Shown in pieces: positions 15,646-24,770 of a stretch of DNA of 64,000 bases (the first letter of the stretch is position 1; the number at the start of each line of letters is the position of its first letter). The DNA comes from Trueperella pyogenes. Its GTDB lineage: Bacteria > Actinomycetota > Actinomycetes > Actinomycetales > Actinomycetaceae. The stretch lies in contig NZ_UHHW01000002.1 of the NCBI RefSeq assembly GCF_900460345.1, positions 248,001 through 312,000 on the forward strand, written 5' to 3'. Position numbers and translations under genes: made by a program. The notes under the pieces were generated by a model. The model was given only the letters and a program-made list of their open reading frames with translations, was not told the DNA's origin and searched no databases.

Positions 15646-17238
15646 ATGGGAGGAAAGACAATGGAGGCCTTGCAAAAGCTTGGCCGGGCCCTCATGGGCG
15701 CAGTTGCTGTCATGCCTGTGGCAGCAATACTTATGGGCATCGGTTACTGGATTGATCCCCAAGGCTGGGGCTCCGGCAACATCCTCGCCGCTATCTTGAT
15801 CAAGGCCGGCGCCGCAGTTCTCGACAACCTCGGCTGGCTCTTCGCCATCGCCATCGCTTTCGGCCTGGCCAAAGACCACCATGGCGCTGCTGCACTTTCT
15901 GGATTCCTCGGCTATGCCACGGTGAAAATCCTCATCTCGGCGGATGCTGTGGCAAGTTACCAGGGTGTTGACATTAAGACCCTCGAAGGCGAGGCCAAGC
16001 TCGACTGGATCTCCCAGGGCTGGAACGCCATCAACGACAAGAATGTGCTGATCGGCATCCTCATCGGTATCTTGGCTGCTTGGACATATAACAAGTTCCA
16101 CAACACGAAGCTGCCGGACTTCTTGGCCTTCTTCTCCGGGCGTCGCCTTGTGCCGATCATGATGACCTTCTTCTCCATGATCCTCGCCCTCATCTTGTAC
16201 TTCGTATGGCCGCTGTTGTACGGCGCGCTGTTCTCCTTCGGCCAGACAATCGCCGATATGGGCGCCATCGGAGCCGGCATCTACGGCTTCATCAACCGCC
16301 TCCTCATCCCAACCGGTCTGCACCACGCCGTCAACTCCATCTTCTGGTTCGACGTCATCGGCCTAGACGACATCGGCAACTTCTTCCGCGGCGGCGAAAC
16401 GATCACGGCCGCGGCGGCAGCCACCTCGGCAGCCACCTGCCCGGGCGTCGGTATCTGGGATGGTTCGACCTGTACGGTTATCGGCGAAGTGGGCCGCTAC
16501 CAGGCCGGCTTCTTCCCCGTCATGATGTTCGGTCTGCCAGGTGCGGCTCTGGCCATGTACCTGCGCGCAGACTCGACCAAGAAGAAGACCGCAGGCGCTC
16601 TCATGTTCGCCGGCGCGCTCGCCTCCTTCTTCACGGGTGTGACCGAGCCGCTCGAATTCGCTTTCATGTTCGTCGCCCCGTTGCTCTATCTGGTACACGC
16701 GCTGCTGACGGGCCTGTCGCTGTTCCTCGCGGCCACATTCAACTGGACGGCCGGTTTCGGCTTCTCCGCCGGCTTCGTGGACATGTTCCTCTCCTCACGC
16801 AACCCGCTGGCCAACCAGTGGTACATGCTCCTCGTGCTCGGCGTGGTCTACTTCGCGATTTACTTCGGCCTGTTCTACCTGCTGATCGGCGCGCTGAACC
16901 TGAAGACTCCGGGCCGTGGTGAAGATGAGCCCACCGACGACGTCGCCGCAGGTCCGCTCAACGACCGCGAACTTGCCGAACGCATCATCACCGGGCTCGG
17001 TGGCCCGGCAAATATCGCAGCGGTGGATTACTGCGCCACTCGGCTGCGTGGTACCGTCAAGGATCAAAGCCTCGTCGACGAGCGTGCGCTGAAAGCGACC
17101 GGCGTCGCCGGCGTCGTGCGCCCGTCAGCGCAGAACATCCAAGTGGTCGTGGGGCCAAACGTGCAGTTTGTCTACGACGACGTCGCCGCGCTTTTGCGCA
17201 ACACACAGGCTTCGCTGAAAGGTGAGCAGGAGGAATAA
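15646..17238 (+). CDS. PTS glucose/N-acetylglucosamine-type enzyme IICB
   Basis: The 530-aa protein has a IIC membrane domain (about 1-425) with GLHHAVNSIFWFDVIG and, after a central loop, GRYQAGFFPVMMFGLPGAAL, typical of NagE/PtsG proteins. A IIB domain follows (about 440-525, phospho-Cys in VDYCATRLRG). The separate IIA gene starts 2 bp downstream. The insertion CPGVGIWDGSTCTVIGE resembles the GlcNAc subfamily, so GlcNAc or glucose is likely; the sequence cannot decide. ATG 15661 behind GGGAGG is an alternative start. Confidence 0.88.
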   Translation: MGGKTMEALQKLGRALMGAVAVMPVAAILMGIGYWIDPQGWGSGNILAAILIKAGAAVLDNLGWLFAIAIAFGLAKDHHGAAALSGFLGYATVKILISADAVASYQGVDIKTLEGEAKLDWISQGWNAINDKNVLIGILIGILAAWTYNKFHNTKLPDFLAFFSGRRLVPIMMTFFSMILALILYFVWPLLYGALFSFGQTIADMGAIGAGIYGFINRLLIPTGLHHAVNSIFWFDVIGLDDIGNFFRGGETITAAAAATSAATCPGVGIWDGSTCTVIGEVGRYQAGFFPVMMFGLPGAALAMYLRADSTKKKTAGALMFAGALASFFTGVTEPLEFAFMFVAPLLYLVHALLTGLSLFLAATFNWTAGFGFSAGFVDMFLSSRNPLANQWYMLLVLGVVYFAIYFGLFYLLIGALNLKTPGRGEDEPTDDVAAGPLNDRELAERIITGLGGPANIAAVDYCATRLRGTVKDQSLVDERALKATGVAGVVRPSAQNIQVVVGPNVQFVYDDVAALLRNTQASLKGEQEE

Positions 17239-17240
17239 AC

Positions 17241-17726
17241 ATGTTTGGACTGGGCAAGAAGAAAGTGAATGTGGGTGCGGTCTTCGCTGGTCGTGCCGTA
17301 CCTGTGGCCGATATTCCGGATCCAGTGTTTTCGGGTGGCATGTTGGGCGAGGGCTTCGCCGTCGTGCCACCTGCCGAGGAAACGACTATCACAGTCGGCT
17401 CCCCGGTAGCTGGCACGGTATCGCGGGTGTTTAAGACGGGCCACGCGTTCGTCGTCACCTCCCGTGAGGGCCTCGACGTCCTGGTGCACATCGGTCTGGA
17501 GACCGTTGAGCTCAAAGGGGCAGGATTCACGATTCTTGCTCAGCCAGGTGAGGCGGTGGAGATGGGAACACCGATCATCCGCCTCGATCTCGCGACAGTG
17601 CGCCAGGCTGGGTTGAACCCGATCACGCCGGTCGTTTTCGCAACAAAGACGCAGGTCAGAAAGGTAGAGACGGCACTTGGGGCAGTGCGCGCCAGCGACG
17701 TCGTCGCTACTATAACGCTCGCGTAA
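17241..17726 (+). CDS. PTS glucose-type enzyme IIA
   Basis: The 161-aa soluble IIA (Crr-like) has the phosphorylatable His in LDVLVHIGLETVELKGAGF (around 80) and the partner His in KTGHAFVV (around 65). It passes phosphate from HPr to the IIB domain encoded just upstream. AGGAGG overlaps the end of the IICB gene. The same domain is fused in the IIBCA of operon 1, so the operons differ in domain organisation. Confidence 0.9.
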   Translation: MFGLGKKKVNVGAVFAGRAVPVADIPDPVFSGGMLGEGFAVVPPAEETTITVGSPVAGTVSRVFKTGHAFVVTSREGLDVLVHIGLETVELKGAGFTILAQPGEAVEMGTPIIRLDLATVRQAGLNPITPVVFATKTQVRKVETALGAVRASDVVATITLA

Positions 17727-17729
17727 GAC

Positions 17730-17762
17730 GTCGGGTGCAGATCGCCGCGATCTGCACCCGAC
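17730..17762 (+). terminator. Intercistronic hairpin between IIA and HPr genes
   Basis: A perfect 15-bp stem (GTCGGGTGCAGATCG / CGATCTGCACCCGAC) has a 3-nt loop and no T-run. It ends 16 bp before the HPr start. It may stabilise the upstream mRNA or reduce read-through into the HPr gene. Confidence 0.6.
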
Positions 17763-17778
17763 CCACGAAAGGAAATAT

Positions 17779-18039
17779 ATGTTCACTCGTACAGCGAAGG
17801 TCGCCTCCAGGGTGGGGCTGCATGCCCGCCCGGCGGCGCAGTTGGCTCAGGCGGCGGCAGACGAAAACATCGACATCACGATCTCATTCGAGGGTGAGGA
17901 GGCCGACGCCGCATCCATCCTGGAGTTGATGAGCCTCGGTGCGATGCACGGGGACGAGGTGACCTTGTCCACCGACGACGCCGCCGGCGAGGCCGCACTC
18001 GACCGTCTTGTGGCGCTGATCGAATCCGATCTCGACTGA
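17779..18039 (+). CDS. HPr phosphocarrier protein 2
   Basis: The 86-aa HPr has RVGLHARPAA with the active His around residue 15 and the Ser-46 region DAASILELMSLGAM. It is about 60% identical by eye to HPr 1. GAAAGGAAA precedes ATG 17779. Its place as last gene of operon 2 suggests a dedicated or extra phosphocarrier. Confidence 0.92.
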   Translation: MFTRTAKVASRVGLHARPAAQLAQAAADENIDITISFEGEEADAASILELMSLGAMHGDEVTLSTDDAAGEAALDRLVALIESDLD

Positions 18040-18042
18040 GCG

Positions 18043-18074
18043 CTGGGCTCTTGGAACCATATCCAAGAGCCCAG
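18043..18074. terminator. Bidirectional terminator between HPr 2 and DUF5692 genes
   Basis: A perfect 12-bp stem (CTGGGCTCTTGG / CCAAGAGCCCAG) with an 8-nt loop fills the 37-bp gap between two convergent genes. Confidence 0.75.
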
Positions 18075-18076
18075 GC

Positions 18077-19096
18077 CTACCGGTAGCCGACCTCCGCGGG
18101 GGTCTTATTCAACCGCGCCGCTATCCGATCTTGTACGTCGCGGGGCGCCGTGTCACGCACCCACCCCACATAGGTGGGGGTATCGGAGTAAACCTCCTGC
18201 GTGAACGGGTTTCTGCGGTACTTGAAGACGCGGTAGAAGTGATAGACGAAAACGGCAACGTTTGCCGCCAAAGCGAGCGCCGCGATCAGTAACATCGCCT
18301 TGGGGTTTTGGGAATGCCGATGCGCGAATATGGAATCGTGCATGAAGTGCGGGAAAGTCAGCACGATCGCGGACCAGAACGTGAGCGTGTATGCGCGGTA
18401 TTGAATCCACTGGCCTCGCCCGAATTTCATGAACGCAGGAATGGTGCAGGCCAGCAGCAGGGCGACGCCGGAGTACCAGGCCCGATCGGATAGGCAGTTG
18501 TAAACGTAGGCGACGTTCCACAGGTCGTAGGCGATGATCCACCAAATCGTGAGGTCGCCCCAAATGATCCCCTTGTCCTTATTCTTTGAGACGTAAATAC
18601 CGATCCAGCCGGAGATCATGATCAGGTTCAACATGCCGGCGATGCCGTTCATGATGTTCCACGGCCCACCCCACGTCCATTGGCCTGTGACGGGGTCGGC
18701 GCCATGAATGAAGTAGCACTGGAAGTCACGTATCACTGCCTCAACAATGTTCACCGCGAGCAGCAGGGGCGGGATGAGCAGGTACCACTTGTTAGTTTGC
18801 AGCTTCTTAAAGTACTGCAATGCGACAAGGCTGAGCGATCCAGCGAGCGCGGAGTATTGTTTGACAATCGCGAACCAACCGGCTGCCTCCGTACCTTGAG
18901 TAGAAGTGGGCCACACGAAGATGGTCAGCGCTACCGGGATGACGATGAAGACGGCGATGGCCGTGTACTTGCTGCGTTGCGCCAGCCACGCGGTAAAAGC
19001 AAGACCAGCGATAACGGCGGCGAGCATCGCGTAATCCCACCACTGGCCGACCTCGAAGAAGAACAGCGTCGGGTAGTCGGGAACGGGAGGATTCAT
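18077..19096 (-). CDS. DUF5692 family membrane protein (short paralog)
   Basis: The 339-aa protein has about nine TM segments and strongly conserved aromatic/polar motifs: WNIMNGIAGMLNLIMISGW, IIAYDLWNVAYVYN, GVALLLACTIPAFMKFGRGQW. The same motifs recur in the larger paralog at 20397. Start ATG 19096 overlaps the stop of the SRPBCC-like gene by one base, so the two are co-translated. Function unknown. Conserved Trp, Asp, Asn and Arg within membrane segments suggest a binding or transport role rather than a plain anchor. Confidence 0.75.
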   Translation of the reverse strand: MNPPVPDYPTLFFFEVGQWWDYAMLAAVIAGLAFTAWLAQRSKYTAIAVFIVIPVALTIFVWPTSTQGTEAAGWFAIVKQYSALAGSLSLVALQYFKKLQTNKWYLLIPPLLLAVNIVEAVIRDFQCYFIHGADPVTGQWTWGGPWNIMNGIAGMLNLIMISGWIGIYVSKNKDKGIIWGDLTIWWIIAYDLWNVAYVYNCLSDRAWYSGVALLLACTIPAFMKFGRGQWIQYRAYTLTFWSAIVLTFPHFMHDSIFAHRHSQNPKAMLLIAALALAANVAVFVYHFYRVFKYRRNPFTQEVYSDTPTYVGWVRDTAPRDVQDRIAARLNKTPAEVGYR

Positions 19097-20136
19097 CACT
19101 TGCCCTCACCCGTGGTTTTCTTGCCCCAGCCTTTGAGGTAGGTGCCCTCCATCTTCTGGCGGATCTGCTCCTCCCACGAGAAAGCCGGCTCTTCCCAGTC
19201 CACGAAGTATTCGTCGTCGACGATGTCGGCCCACGGGGTGCCCGGGCCGGTCGGTGGCCAGTTGGGGTTATCGGTGACGGGCTCGCGGATGTCGAGCACG
19301 GCGGGGTGCTGGCGTCCGTATTGGAACCACTGGGTGTAGGTCTTGTCAAAGAGGGGCGTGCCATCGTAGCGCCCGGCGGGGGTGCCGGTGTTGATGATCC
19401 TCCCGCCGAACACCTTGCGCATGGCCTTGCCTCCCAGGGACTCCTTCTTGCGGAACTCGGCCACGCGCTTGATGTAGATGTTTTGCAAGTGTGCCATGAC
19501 GCCGCCGATGAGCTCAATGTTCGTCCAGTTGATAGCGGAGACGATCTTTCCGTTTGGCTCGAATCCGATGCGCCAGTGGTTAATGAGGCGAGTCCGTTCG
19601 CCTTTGAGCGGCAGCAGGTAGAAACACCACGCTGCCGCGAAGTGCTTCATGCCGGGAAAGCGGAAAGCGTACGAACCGGGGGCCATCGGGGCGGATTTGG
19701 TATCTACCCATTCGACGAGGTACTTGCCGGGCACGACGTCGGTCCATTCCATCGACATGCCGTGGAAATCGAAAGCGGCGTTGTCACCGGGCAGGAGAGA
19801 GTCTGGCTGTTGGTATTCTTCCTGAATCTCGTAGGAGTTGTAGAAGGGTAGGCGGGCGAAAACGCGTTCGAGCAGGTCAGAGCTGAACGAGCCGGTTCGG
19901 TTTGCGCCGATCTGCTTGAGAATGCGATAGACCGCGTATGCGGGGGCGTCGATGTCGATGGCATATGTTGAGGAACGCCCGTTGGAATAGTGGGCATCAA
20001 TGAGATCGTCTGCGGGGTAATACCAGGCGTTTTCTTCGGGCGTCGCTTTCCCGGTGAGCTGGCTGAAGGTCACCATGGCTCCGAGGCCAGCGGCGCCGAG
20101 CGGGGCAAGAATTTTGAGGGCGGACTTAAATGACAT
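19096..20136 (-). CDS. START/SRPBCC-like protein with N-terminal membrane anchor
   Basis: The 346-aa protein has an N-terminal hydrophobic segment (LKILAPLGAAGLGAMVTFSQ, about 6-26), either a signal anchor or a signal peptide. A region then resembles polyketide-cyclase/SRPBCC ligand-binding folds (YAIDIDAPAYAVYRILKQIG near 60, and KGERTRLINHWRIGFE near 190). The last ~100 residues are rich in Trp, Pro and Lys. ATG 20136 with GGAGAAAG upstream is chosen over longer frames. It heads a two-gene operon with DUF5692 and is divergent from the second DUF5692 gene. It probably binds a hydrophobic ligand at the membrane; this is inference. Confidence 0.6.
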   Translation of the reverse strand: MSFKSALKILAPLGAAGLGAMVTFSQLTGKATPEENAWYYPADDLIDAHYSNGRSSTYAIDIDAPAYAVYRILKQIGANRTGSFSSDLLERVFARLPFYNSYEIQEEYQQPDSLLPGDNAAFDFHGMSMEWTDVVPGKYLVEWVDTKSAPMAPGSYAFRFPGMKHFAAAWCFYLLPLKGERTRLINHWRIGFEPNGKIVSAINWTNIELIGGVMAHLQNIYIKRVAEFRKKESLGGKAMRKVFGGRIINTGTPAGRYDGTPLFDKTYTQWFQYGRQHPAVLDIREPVTDNPNWPPTGPGTPWADIVDDEYFVDWEEPAFSWEEQIRQKMEGTYLKGWGKKTTGEGK

Positions 20137-20282
20137 CGCGTTCTTTCTCCATCGGATTCGGGATCGCGTGCACATGAGTGCGCATGGGCGAGGGCTGACG
20201 TCGTCGTCAGGCATCGCATTGCCGGAAGCCTCGGCACGCGACATGATAGGCGACATTCTAATGTGACGCCGTGCACAAAGAT

Positions 20283-20364
20283 GGGGACTGAGGTCCCCGA
20301 AAGTAGGTGTTAAACAGGAGCTACGCTTAGTTACACTGAGGCGTCGTGTCAATGGGGACACGAC
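20283..20364. promoter_or_regulatory. Divergent control region with two short hairpins
   Basis: The 260-bp gap between the SRPBCC-like gene and the second DUF5692 gene holds two perfect inverted repeats: GGGGAC-TGAG-GTCCCC (20283-20298) and GTCGTGTC-N6-GACACGAC (20343-20364). They may be operators or leader hairpins. No promoter hexamers stand out. Confidence 0.4.
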
Positions 20365-20396
20365 GGCGATGGGACGGCTATGGACAGGAGTTTGTG

Positions 20397-21758
20397 GTGG
20401 ATTCTCTCTTCCTTTGGGAAATTGGAAGTCCAATTGTGTATGTCACGTGGATCGTCGTCTTCATCGCCCAGGTGGCGATCGCTGAGATTCATCGCAGGTG
20501 GAACTGGACGATATTTGCTCTGTGGACGGTGGGCGGTGTGCTCGCGATTCCGTGGGCCATCAAGAATGCCATCCCGATTGTGGGGTGGTTCCCGTTCGGC
20601 AAGTTCGTCATTATGGTTGCTACCGCGACGATGACGGGCTTCTTGTTATGGTATGGCAAGCGCAATCCACTTAAGGCTCACCGTTACGCGATCTGGTTCG
20701 GGGTGGCGCTCTGGCTCGGTTTGGCTTTGAACATCATGGAGGCCAACGTCCGCGACATTACGATTTTCATGGAGGCTGATGCTTACTACGCGTGCGCAGC
20801 CGATCCGGCCTGCCTGCAGGCGATTAACGACGGCTCGGCCCGCGACATGTTGGGCGGCCTGCCCGAGGCACGGGACATCACGGCACCCCTGCATAGCCCG
20901 GAGTGGTACCAGGCACTGGCAGCGAATTTTGCGGCTGCGCATGTGGGCATCGATCCGGCCACGGGGTTCCGTACCATCGGCGGATACTGGAACATCTTGT
21001 CCGCCGTTGCGGGGCTGCTGAACATTATCACGATCACGGGTCTGGGCAAGATCATGATCACTTCCCACGGCAAGAGGGGCACCACAGGCAAGCACAAGGT
21101 GCGCGGTCTGATCTGGGTGGACATGATCTGGCCATGGGTCATCGCCTACGACCTGTGGAATCATGCTTTCCTCTACAACTCGTTGGCCGACTACACCTGG
21201 TACTGCACGCTGGCTCTTCTTCTAGCGTGTACGATCCCGGCCTTCACCTGGGCGCGCGGCCAGTGGATATGGTTCCGGTGCTTCACCTTAATGTTCTGGA
21301 TCGCGGTGAACAATCTGCTGGCGGAGATTTTCGTTCCGCCGGGGAAGATGCACAATTTCGCCACGATGGATCCTTTCGCGAACGAAGTGTGTGCGTGGGC
21401 GGCTCTCATCTCAAATGTGGCGCTGTTCGCCTACTGGATTTACAAGATGGTCAAGACTGGGCGGCACCCGCTCCGCGACGGCCTTTACCACGAGCACCGC
21501 GAATTCAGGCAGATCGTCATCGATAATTTTGACGACGCCGACAAGTACTTCCTCGTCGACACGATCAAGGAAACTCCTGCACAACTCAAATTTGAGCCGC
21601 AATCGCCCGTGCCTCCTGCTGACGGCTGGGTAGGCTGGATGCCGTGGTGGAAGACGGATAAGCGGTATCCAAAACCGCGGACGCCGCTGTCGGCTGATCC
21701 ATATTTGGTCAAGAAGGGGATTGCCAGCGAGAAGGGAATCCATAAGGAAGGGGAGTAG
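20397..21758 (+). CDS. DUF5692 family membrane protein (long paralog)
   Basis: The 453-aa protein has about ten TM segments and the motifs shared with the 18077 gene: GYWNILSAVAGLLNIITITG, VIAYDLWNHAFLYNSL, ALLLACTIPAFTWARGQW. It adds an extra loop around 140-190 with several Asp and Cys and a hydrophilic C-terminal tail of ~80 residues. GTG 20397 is preferred because AGGAG lies six bases upstream; GTG 20394 is an alternative. Two divergent paralogs around one SRPBCC-like gene suggest a membrane complex. Function unknown. Confidence 0.75.
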   Translation: MDSLFLWEIGSPIVYVTWIVVFIAQVAIAEIHRRWNWTIFALWTVGGVLAIPWAIKNAIPIVGWFPFGKFVIMVATATMTGFLLWYGKRNPLKAHRYAIWFGVALWLGLALNIMEANVRDITIFMEADAYYACAADPACLQAINDGSARDMLGGLPEARDITAPLHSPEWYQALAANFAAAHVGIDPATGFRTIGGYWNILSAVAGLLNIITITGLGKIMITSHGKRGTTGKHKVRGLIWVDMIWPWVIAYDLWNHAFLYNSLADYTWYCTLALLLACTIPAFTWARGQWIWFRCFTLMFWIAVNNLLAEIFVPPGKMHNFATMDPFANEVCAWAALISNVALFAYWIYKMVKTGRHPLRDGLYHEHREFRQIVIDNFDDADKYFLVDTIKETPAQLKFEPQSPVPPADGWVGWMPWWKTDKRYPKPRTPLSADPYLVKKGIASEKGIHKEGE

Positions 21759-21777
21759 GCCGAGCAACCTACTCCCC
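21750..21777. terminator. Bidirectional terminator overlapping the DUF5692 stop codon
   Basis: A 10-bp stem GGGGAGTAGG / CCTACTCCCC with an 8-nt loop contains the TAG stop (21756-21758) and separates the convergent DUF5692 and lutC genes. Confidence 0.65.
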
Positions 21778-21794
21778 CTGCGACTCAGTGCCTG

Positions 21795-22418
21795 TTAACG
21801 CTCCACGATGATGACGCGGAGGTTGCGCGGCCCGTGCACGCCGTCGACGCGCACGAGCTCGATGTCCGAGGTCGCCGACGGCCCTGCGATCCAGGTGGTT
21901 GGTCGGCCTGGGTTCTCGCCGAGTACCGCCACGGCCTCGGGCAATGTGGCTTTAATGGCGTCCGCTTCGAGGATCACCACGTGCGTGTCCGGTACGAGTG
22001 AGATTGCGCGGCGGCCTTGATCTGGTTGGCCATCAAGCATAATCGTGCCCGAGTTGGCCACGGCCACGCGCGAAGCGGTGACGACGGCGTCGGTGTGATC
22101 GAGCTCGGTCTTCGAAAGCGCGGGTGCGTCCACGCGGACTTCGCGCCCCTTGCCGGCGGCCTTTGCCCACTCTGCAGGCAGCCCCTCGGGGATGACAACG
22201 GTCTGGCAATCGGCAAGGAATTCGTCGATTGCCGCCTCGATGCCGTCCGGGCCCACGCGCTTGACCACGGCAGTGTAGTCGATGAGGGCCTCTTCCATCT
22301 CGTCGACGACGTCGGCGTGCGCGGCGTCGGTGCCGAAGCGGTAGTCGCGCGGGATCTCGGGCACTGGGATGGGCCCGGCCTTGCGGATGCGATCAAAGAT
22401 GACGTCCTTGGCGCTCAT
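21795..22418 (-). CDS. lutC: Lactate utilization protein C (LUD domain)
   Basis: The 207-aa LUD-domain protein is the third subunit of the LutABC L-lactate oxidising complex. Typical features are VTASRVAVANSGTIMLDGQ and the C-terminal WIAGPSATSDIELVRVDGVH, then GPRNLRVI. ATG 22418 overlaps the lutB stop (ATGA) and has AAGGAGGT upstream. It is last in the lutP-A-B-C operon. Confidence 0.92.
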   Translation of the reverse strand: MSAKDVIFDRIRKAGPIPVPEIPRDYRFGTDAAHADVVDEMEEALIDYTAVVKRVGPDGIEAAIDEFLADCQTVVIPEGLPAEWAKAAGKGREVRVDAPALSKTELDHTDAVVTASRVAVANSGTIMLDGQPDQGRRAISLVPDTHVVILEADAIKATLPEAVAVLGENPGRPTTWIAGPSATSDIELVRVDGVHGPRNLRVIIVER

Positions 22419-23968
22419 CGCGCACCTCCTTCGTTGTTGTCCTTCCACCAGTCACGGAATGACTGCGCAGGAGGGGCTGGGACATCGCGGGCGCGGGTCC
22501 AGTCTTTAGCTACGGGGAAAGGCAAGTATCCGATCTTTCGATCCTTGCCGGCGACGACGCGGCCGGCCTTGACGGCCTTGCCAGCGACACTCATGCCCTT
22601 GCCAGAGCCCATGAACTTGGTCGACGCCTTCATGGCGATGTCCCAACGATCCGGGATACCCCCGCGGTTGGCCTCGGTGTACTTGTGGCGCAGGTGGACA
22701 AGGATGTCGGGGATGTTGATCTTGACCGGGCACACGTCGTAGCAGGCCCCACAGAGCGTTGAGGCGAAGGGAAGCGTGGCGGCGGTGTCTTTGTGATCGG
22801 TGGCGCCGAGGAGCTGTGGGGTGAGTATCGCTCCGATTGGGCCGGGGTAGACCGAGTTATAGGCGTGCCCGCCTGTCACACGGTAGACCGGGCAGATGTT
22901 CATGCATGCCGCGCAGCGGATGCACTTGAGCGCCTCGCGTCCGACAGGATCCTGCAAGACGTTGGTGCGCCCGTTGTCCATGAGGATGATGTGGAACTCC
23001 TGGGGGCCGTCGCCTTCAGTCACGCCGGTCCAGAACGAGGTGTAGGGGTTCATCCGCTCGCCAGTAGCTGAGCGGGGCAGGAGCTGGGAGAACACCTCGA
23101 TGTCTTGGTAGCTCGGGACGAGCTTTTCGATGCCCATGACCGTGATGAGGGTCTCGGGCAGGGTCAGGCACATACGACCATTGCCCTCCGACTCGTAGAT
23201 GGCCACGGTGCCCGTCTCGGCCACACCGATATTCGCTCCCGAGATAGCCACCTTTGCGGAGAGGAACTTCTTGCGCAGGTGGGCGCGGGCGGCCATGGCA
23301 AGCACGCGCGGCTCATGGGTGAGTGCGGGGGCATCCTCCATACGCGCCTCAAAGATGGCCTTGACCTCGGCGCGATTGCGGTGGATAGCCGGAACCACGA
23401 TGTGGGAGGGCATGTCTTCGGACAGCTGGACGATCATCTCGGCCAGGTCGGTTTCCCAGGCCTGGATCCCGCGTTCGCCAAGGTACTCGTTGAGATTGAT
23501 CTCTTGGGTAGCCATGGACTTTACTTTGACGACTTCGTCCACGTTCTTGGCCTTGACCAGCTCGTAGACGATCTGGTTGGCTTCCGCGGCGTCGCGTGCC
23601 CAGTGGACAATGCCGCCGTTAGCAGTGACGTTGGCTTCGAACTGTTCGAGCAATTCGATCCAATTCGCTGCTACGTTGCGCTTGATGTTCGACGCCGATT
23701 CGCGCAGCGCCTCCCAGTCGGGCATTTCCTCAACACGAGTGTTGCGCTTGGTACGGATCTTTCCAGTGGCGTACCCGAGGTTGCGGCGCATCTGGGTGTT
23801 GCGCAGGGTCTCTTCGGAACCTTGCTTGAATGTCTTGCCCCAGCGGAGCGGGTCGCTCGGGGCGGGATGACCCGGAACCCAGCCGAGCTCTTGCTCGGCG
23901 CGATCTTGCTCCGCCCAGTCTGCCGGATTAATGCCGAGTTTGGAGGCCAGTTCGTTGATCTTTAACAT
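22415..23968 (-). CDS. lutB: Lactate utilization protein B (iron-sulfur)
   Basis: The 517-aa protein has a LUD domain in the N-terminal two thirds (GANIGVAETGTVAIYESEGN around 240) and a ferredoxin-like C-terminus. Cluster motifs there are CIRCAACMNICPVY (about 345) and CGACYDVCPVKIN (about 400), which bind two 4Fe-4S clusters. It passes electrons from lactate oxidation with LutA and LutC. ATG 23968 overlaps the lutA stop by one base. Confidence 0.94.
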   Translation of the reverse strand: MLKINELASKLGINPADWAEQDRAEQELGWVPGHPAPSDPLRWGKTFKQGSEETLRNTQMRRNLGYATGKIRTKRNTRVEEMPDWEALRESASNIKRNVAANWIELLEQFEANVTANGGIVHWARDAAEANQIVYELVKAKNVDEVVKVKSMATQEINLNEYLGERGIQAWETDLAEMIVQLSEDMPSHIVVPAIHRNRAEVKAIFEARMEDAPALTHEPRVLAMAARAHLRKKFLSAKVAISGANIGVAETGTVAIYESEGNGRMCLTLPETLITVMGIEKLVPSYQDIEVFSQLLPRSATGERMNPYTSFWTGVTEGDGPQEFHIILMDNGRTNVLQDPVGREALKCIRCAACMNICPVYRVTGGHAYNSVYPGPIGAILTPQLLGATDHKDTAATLPFASTLCGACYDVCPVKINIPDILVHLRHKYTEANRGGIPDRWDIAMKASTKFMGSGKGMSVAGKAVKAGRVVAGKDRKIGYLPFPVAKDWTRARDVPAPPAQSFRDWWKDNNEGGAR

Positions 23969-24756
23969 CAGGCGCCTACCTTCGTGGTTGTGGACGGGGC
24001 GATAAACGGGTCATCTTGGCTGCCGGCGAGCACTTCAGCCAGGTGCATGGCGCGGATGCCGGAACGGGTGCGCGATAGGCCGCCGGCGATGTTCATCAGG
24101 CACGAGTAATCACCGGCGACGACGATCTCTGCGCCGGTGGACTTGATGTTGGCCATCTTGTCGGCCAGCATCGCCGAGGAGACATCCGGGTTCTTCACCG
24201 AGAAGGTGCCGCCGAAGCCGCAGCAGACGTTGGCGTCGGGGAGTGGGACGTAGTCGATACCCTCCACGGCTTGGATGAGCCGGAGCGGCCTGTCACCGAC
24301 CTTGGTCACGCGCAGGGAGTGGCAGGTGGTGTGGTAGGTGACGCGGTGGGGGAAGTACGCCCCGACGTCGGTCAGCCCCAGCACGTCGACGAGGAGCTCG
24401 GGTAAATCGTAGGTCATCTTGGCGAGCTTGTCGGCCTTGATTGCGAGGTCGTTGTGGCCCAATTCGCGGGCGACCATGCTTTGCTGGGTGCGGATGGAAC
24501 CTGTGCACGAGCCAGAGGGGGCAACGATCGCGTCCCATTCGCCGTCGAGCGCGGGAGCGAAGGTGCGCACGTGATTCTTGATGAGGGGCAGGGCCTCGGG
24601 GTAATAGCCGGTGTTGACATGCATCTGGCCACAGCACGCTTGGTCTTCGGGGAAGAAGACTTCGTGGCCGAGGCGACGCAGGAGATGCACCGTAGCTTGC
24701 GCTGCCTGTGGGAACATGGCGTCGTTCAAACAGGTCGAGAAGAGCGCGATTCTCAT
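23968..24756 (-). CDS. lutA: Lactate utilization protein A (Fe-S oxidoreductase, CCG domains)
   Basis: The 262-aa protein has the two cysteine-rich (CCG) motifs of the heterodisulfide-reductase-like family: EDQACCGQMHVNTGY (about 38-52) and DANVCCGFGGTFSVKNPD (about 185). Sites STCLNDAMFP and HTTCHSL are also typical. With LutB and LutC it oxidises L-lactate to pyruvate. Start ATG 24756 is set by homology, since the open frame extends further upstream. Confidence 0.93.
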   Translation of the reverse strand: MRIALFSTCLNDAMFPQAAQATVHLLRRLGHEVFFPEDQACCGQMHVNTGYYPEALPLIKNHVRTFAPALDGEWDAIVAPSGSCTGSIRTQQSMVARELGHNDLAIKADKLAKMTYDLPELLVDVLGLTDVGAYFPHRVTYHTTCHSLRVTKVGDRPLRLIQAVEGIDYVPLPDANVCCGFGGTFSVKNPDVSSAMLADKMANIKSTGAEIVVAGDYSCLMNIAGGLSRTRSGIRAMHLAEVLAGSQDDPFIAPSTTTKVGA

Positions 24757-24770
24757 GGTGTGCCTTTCTT

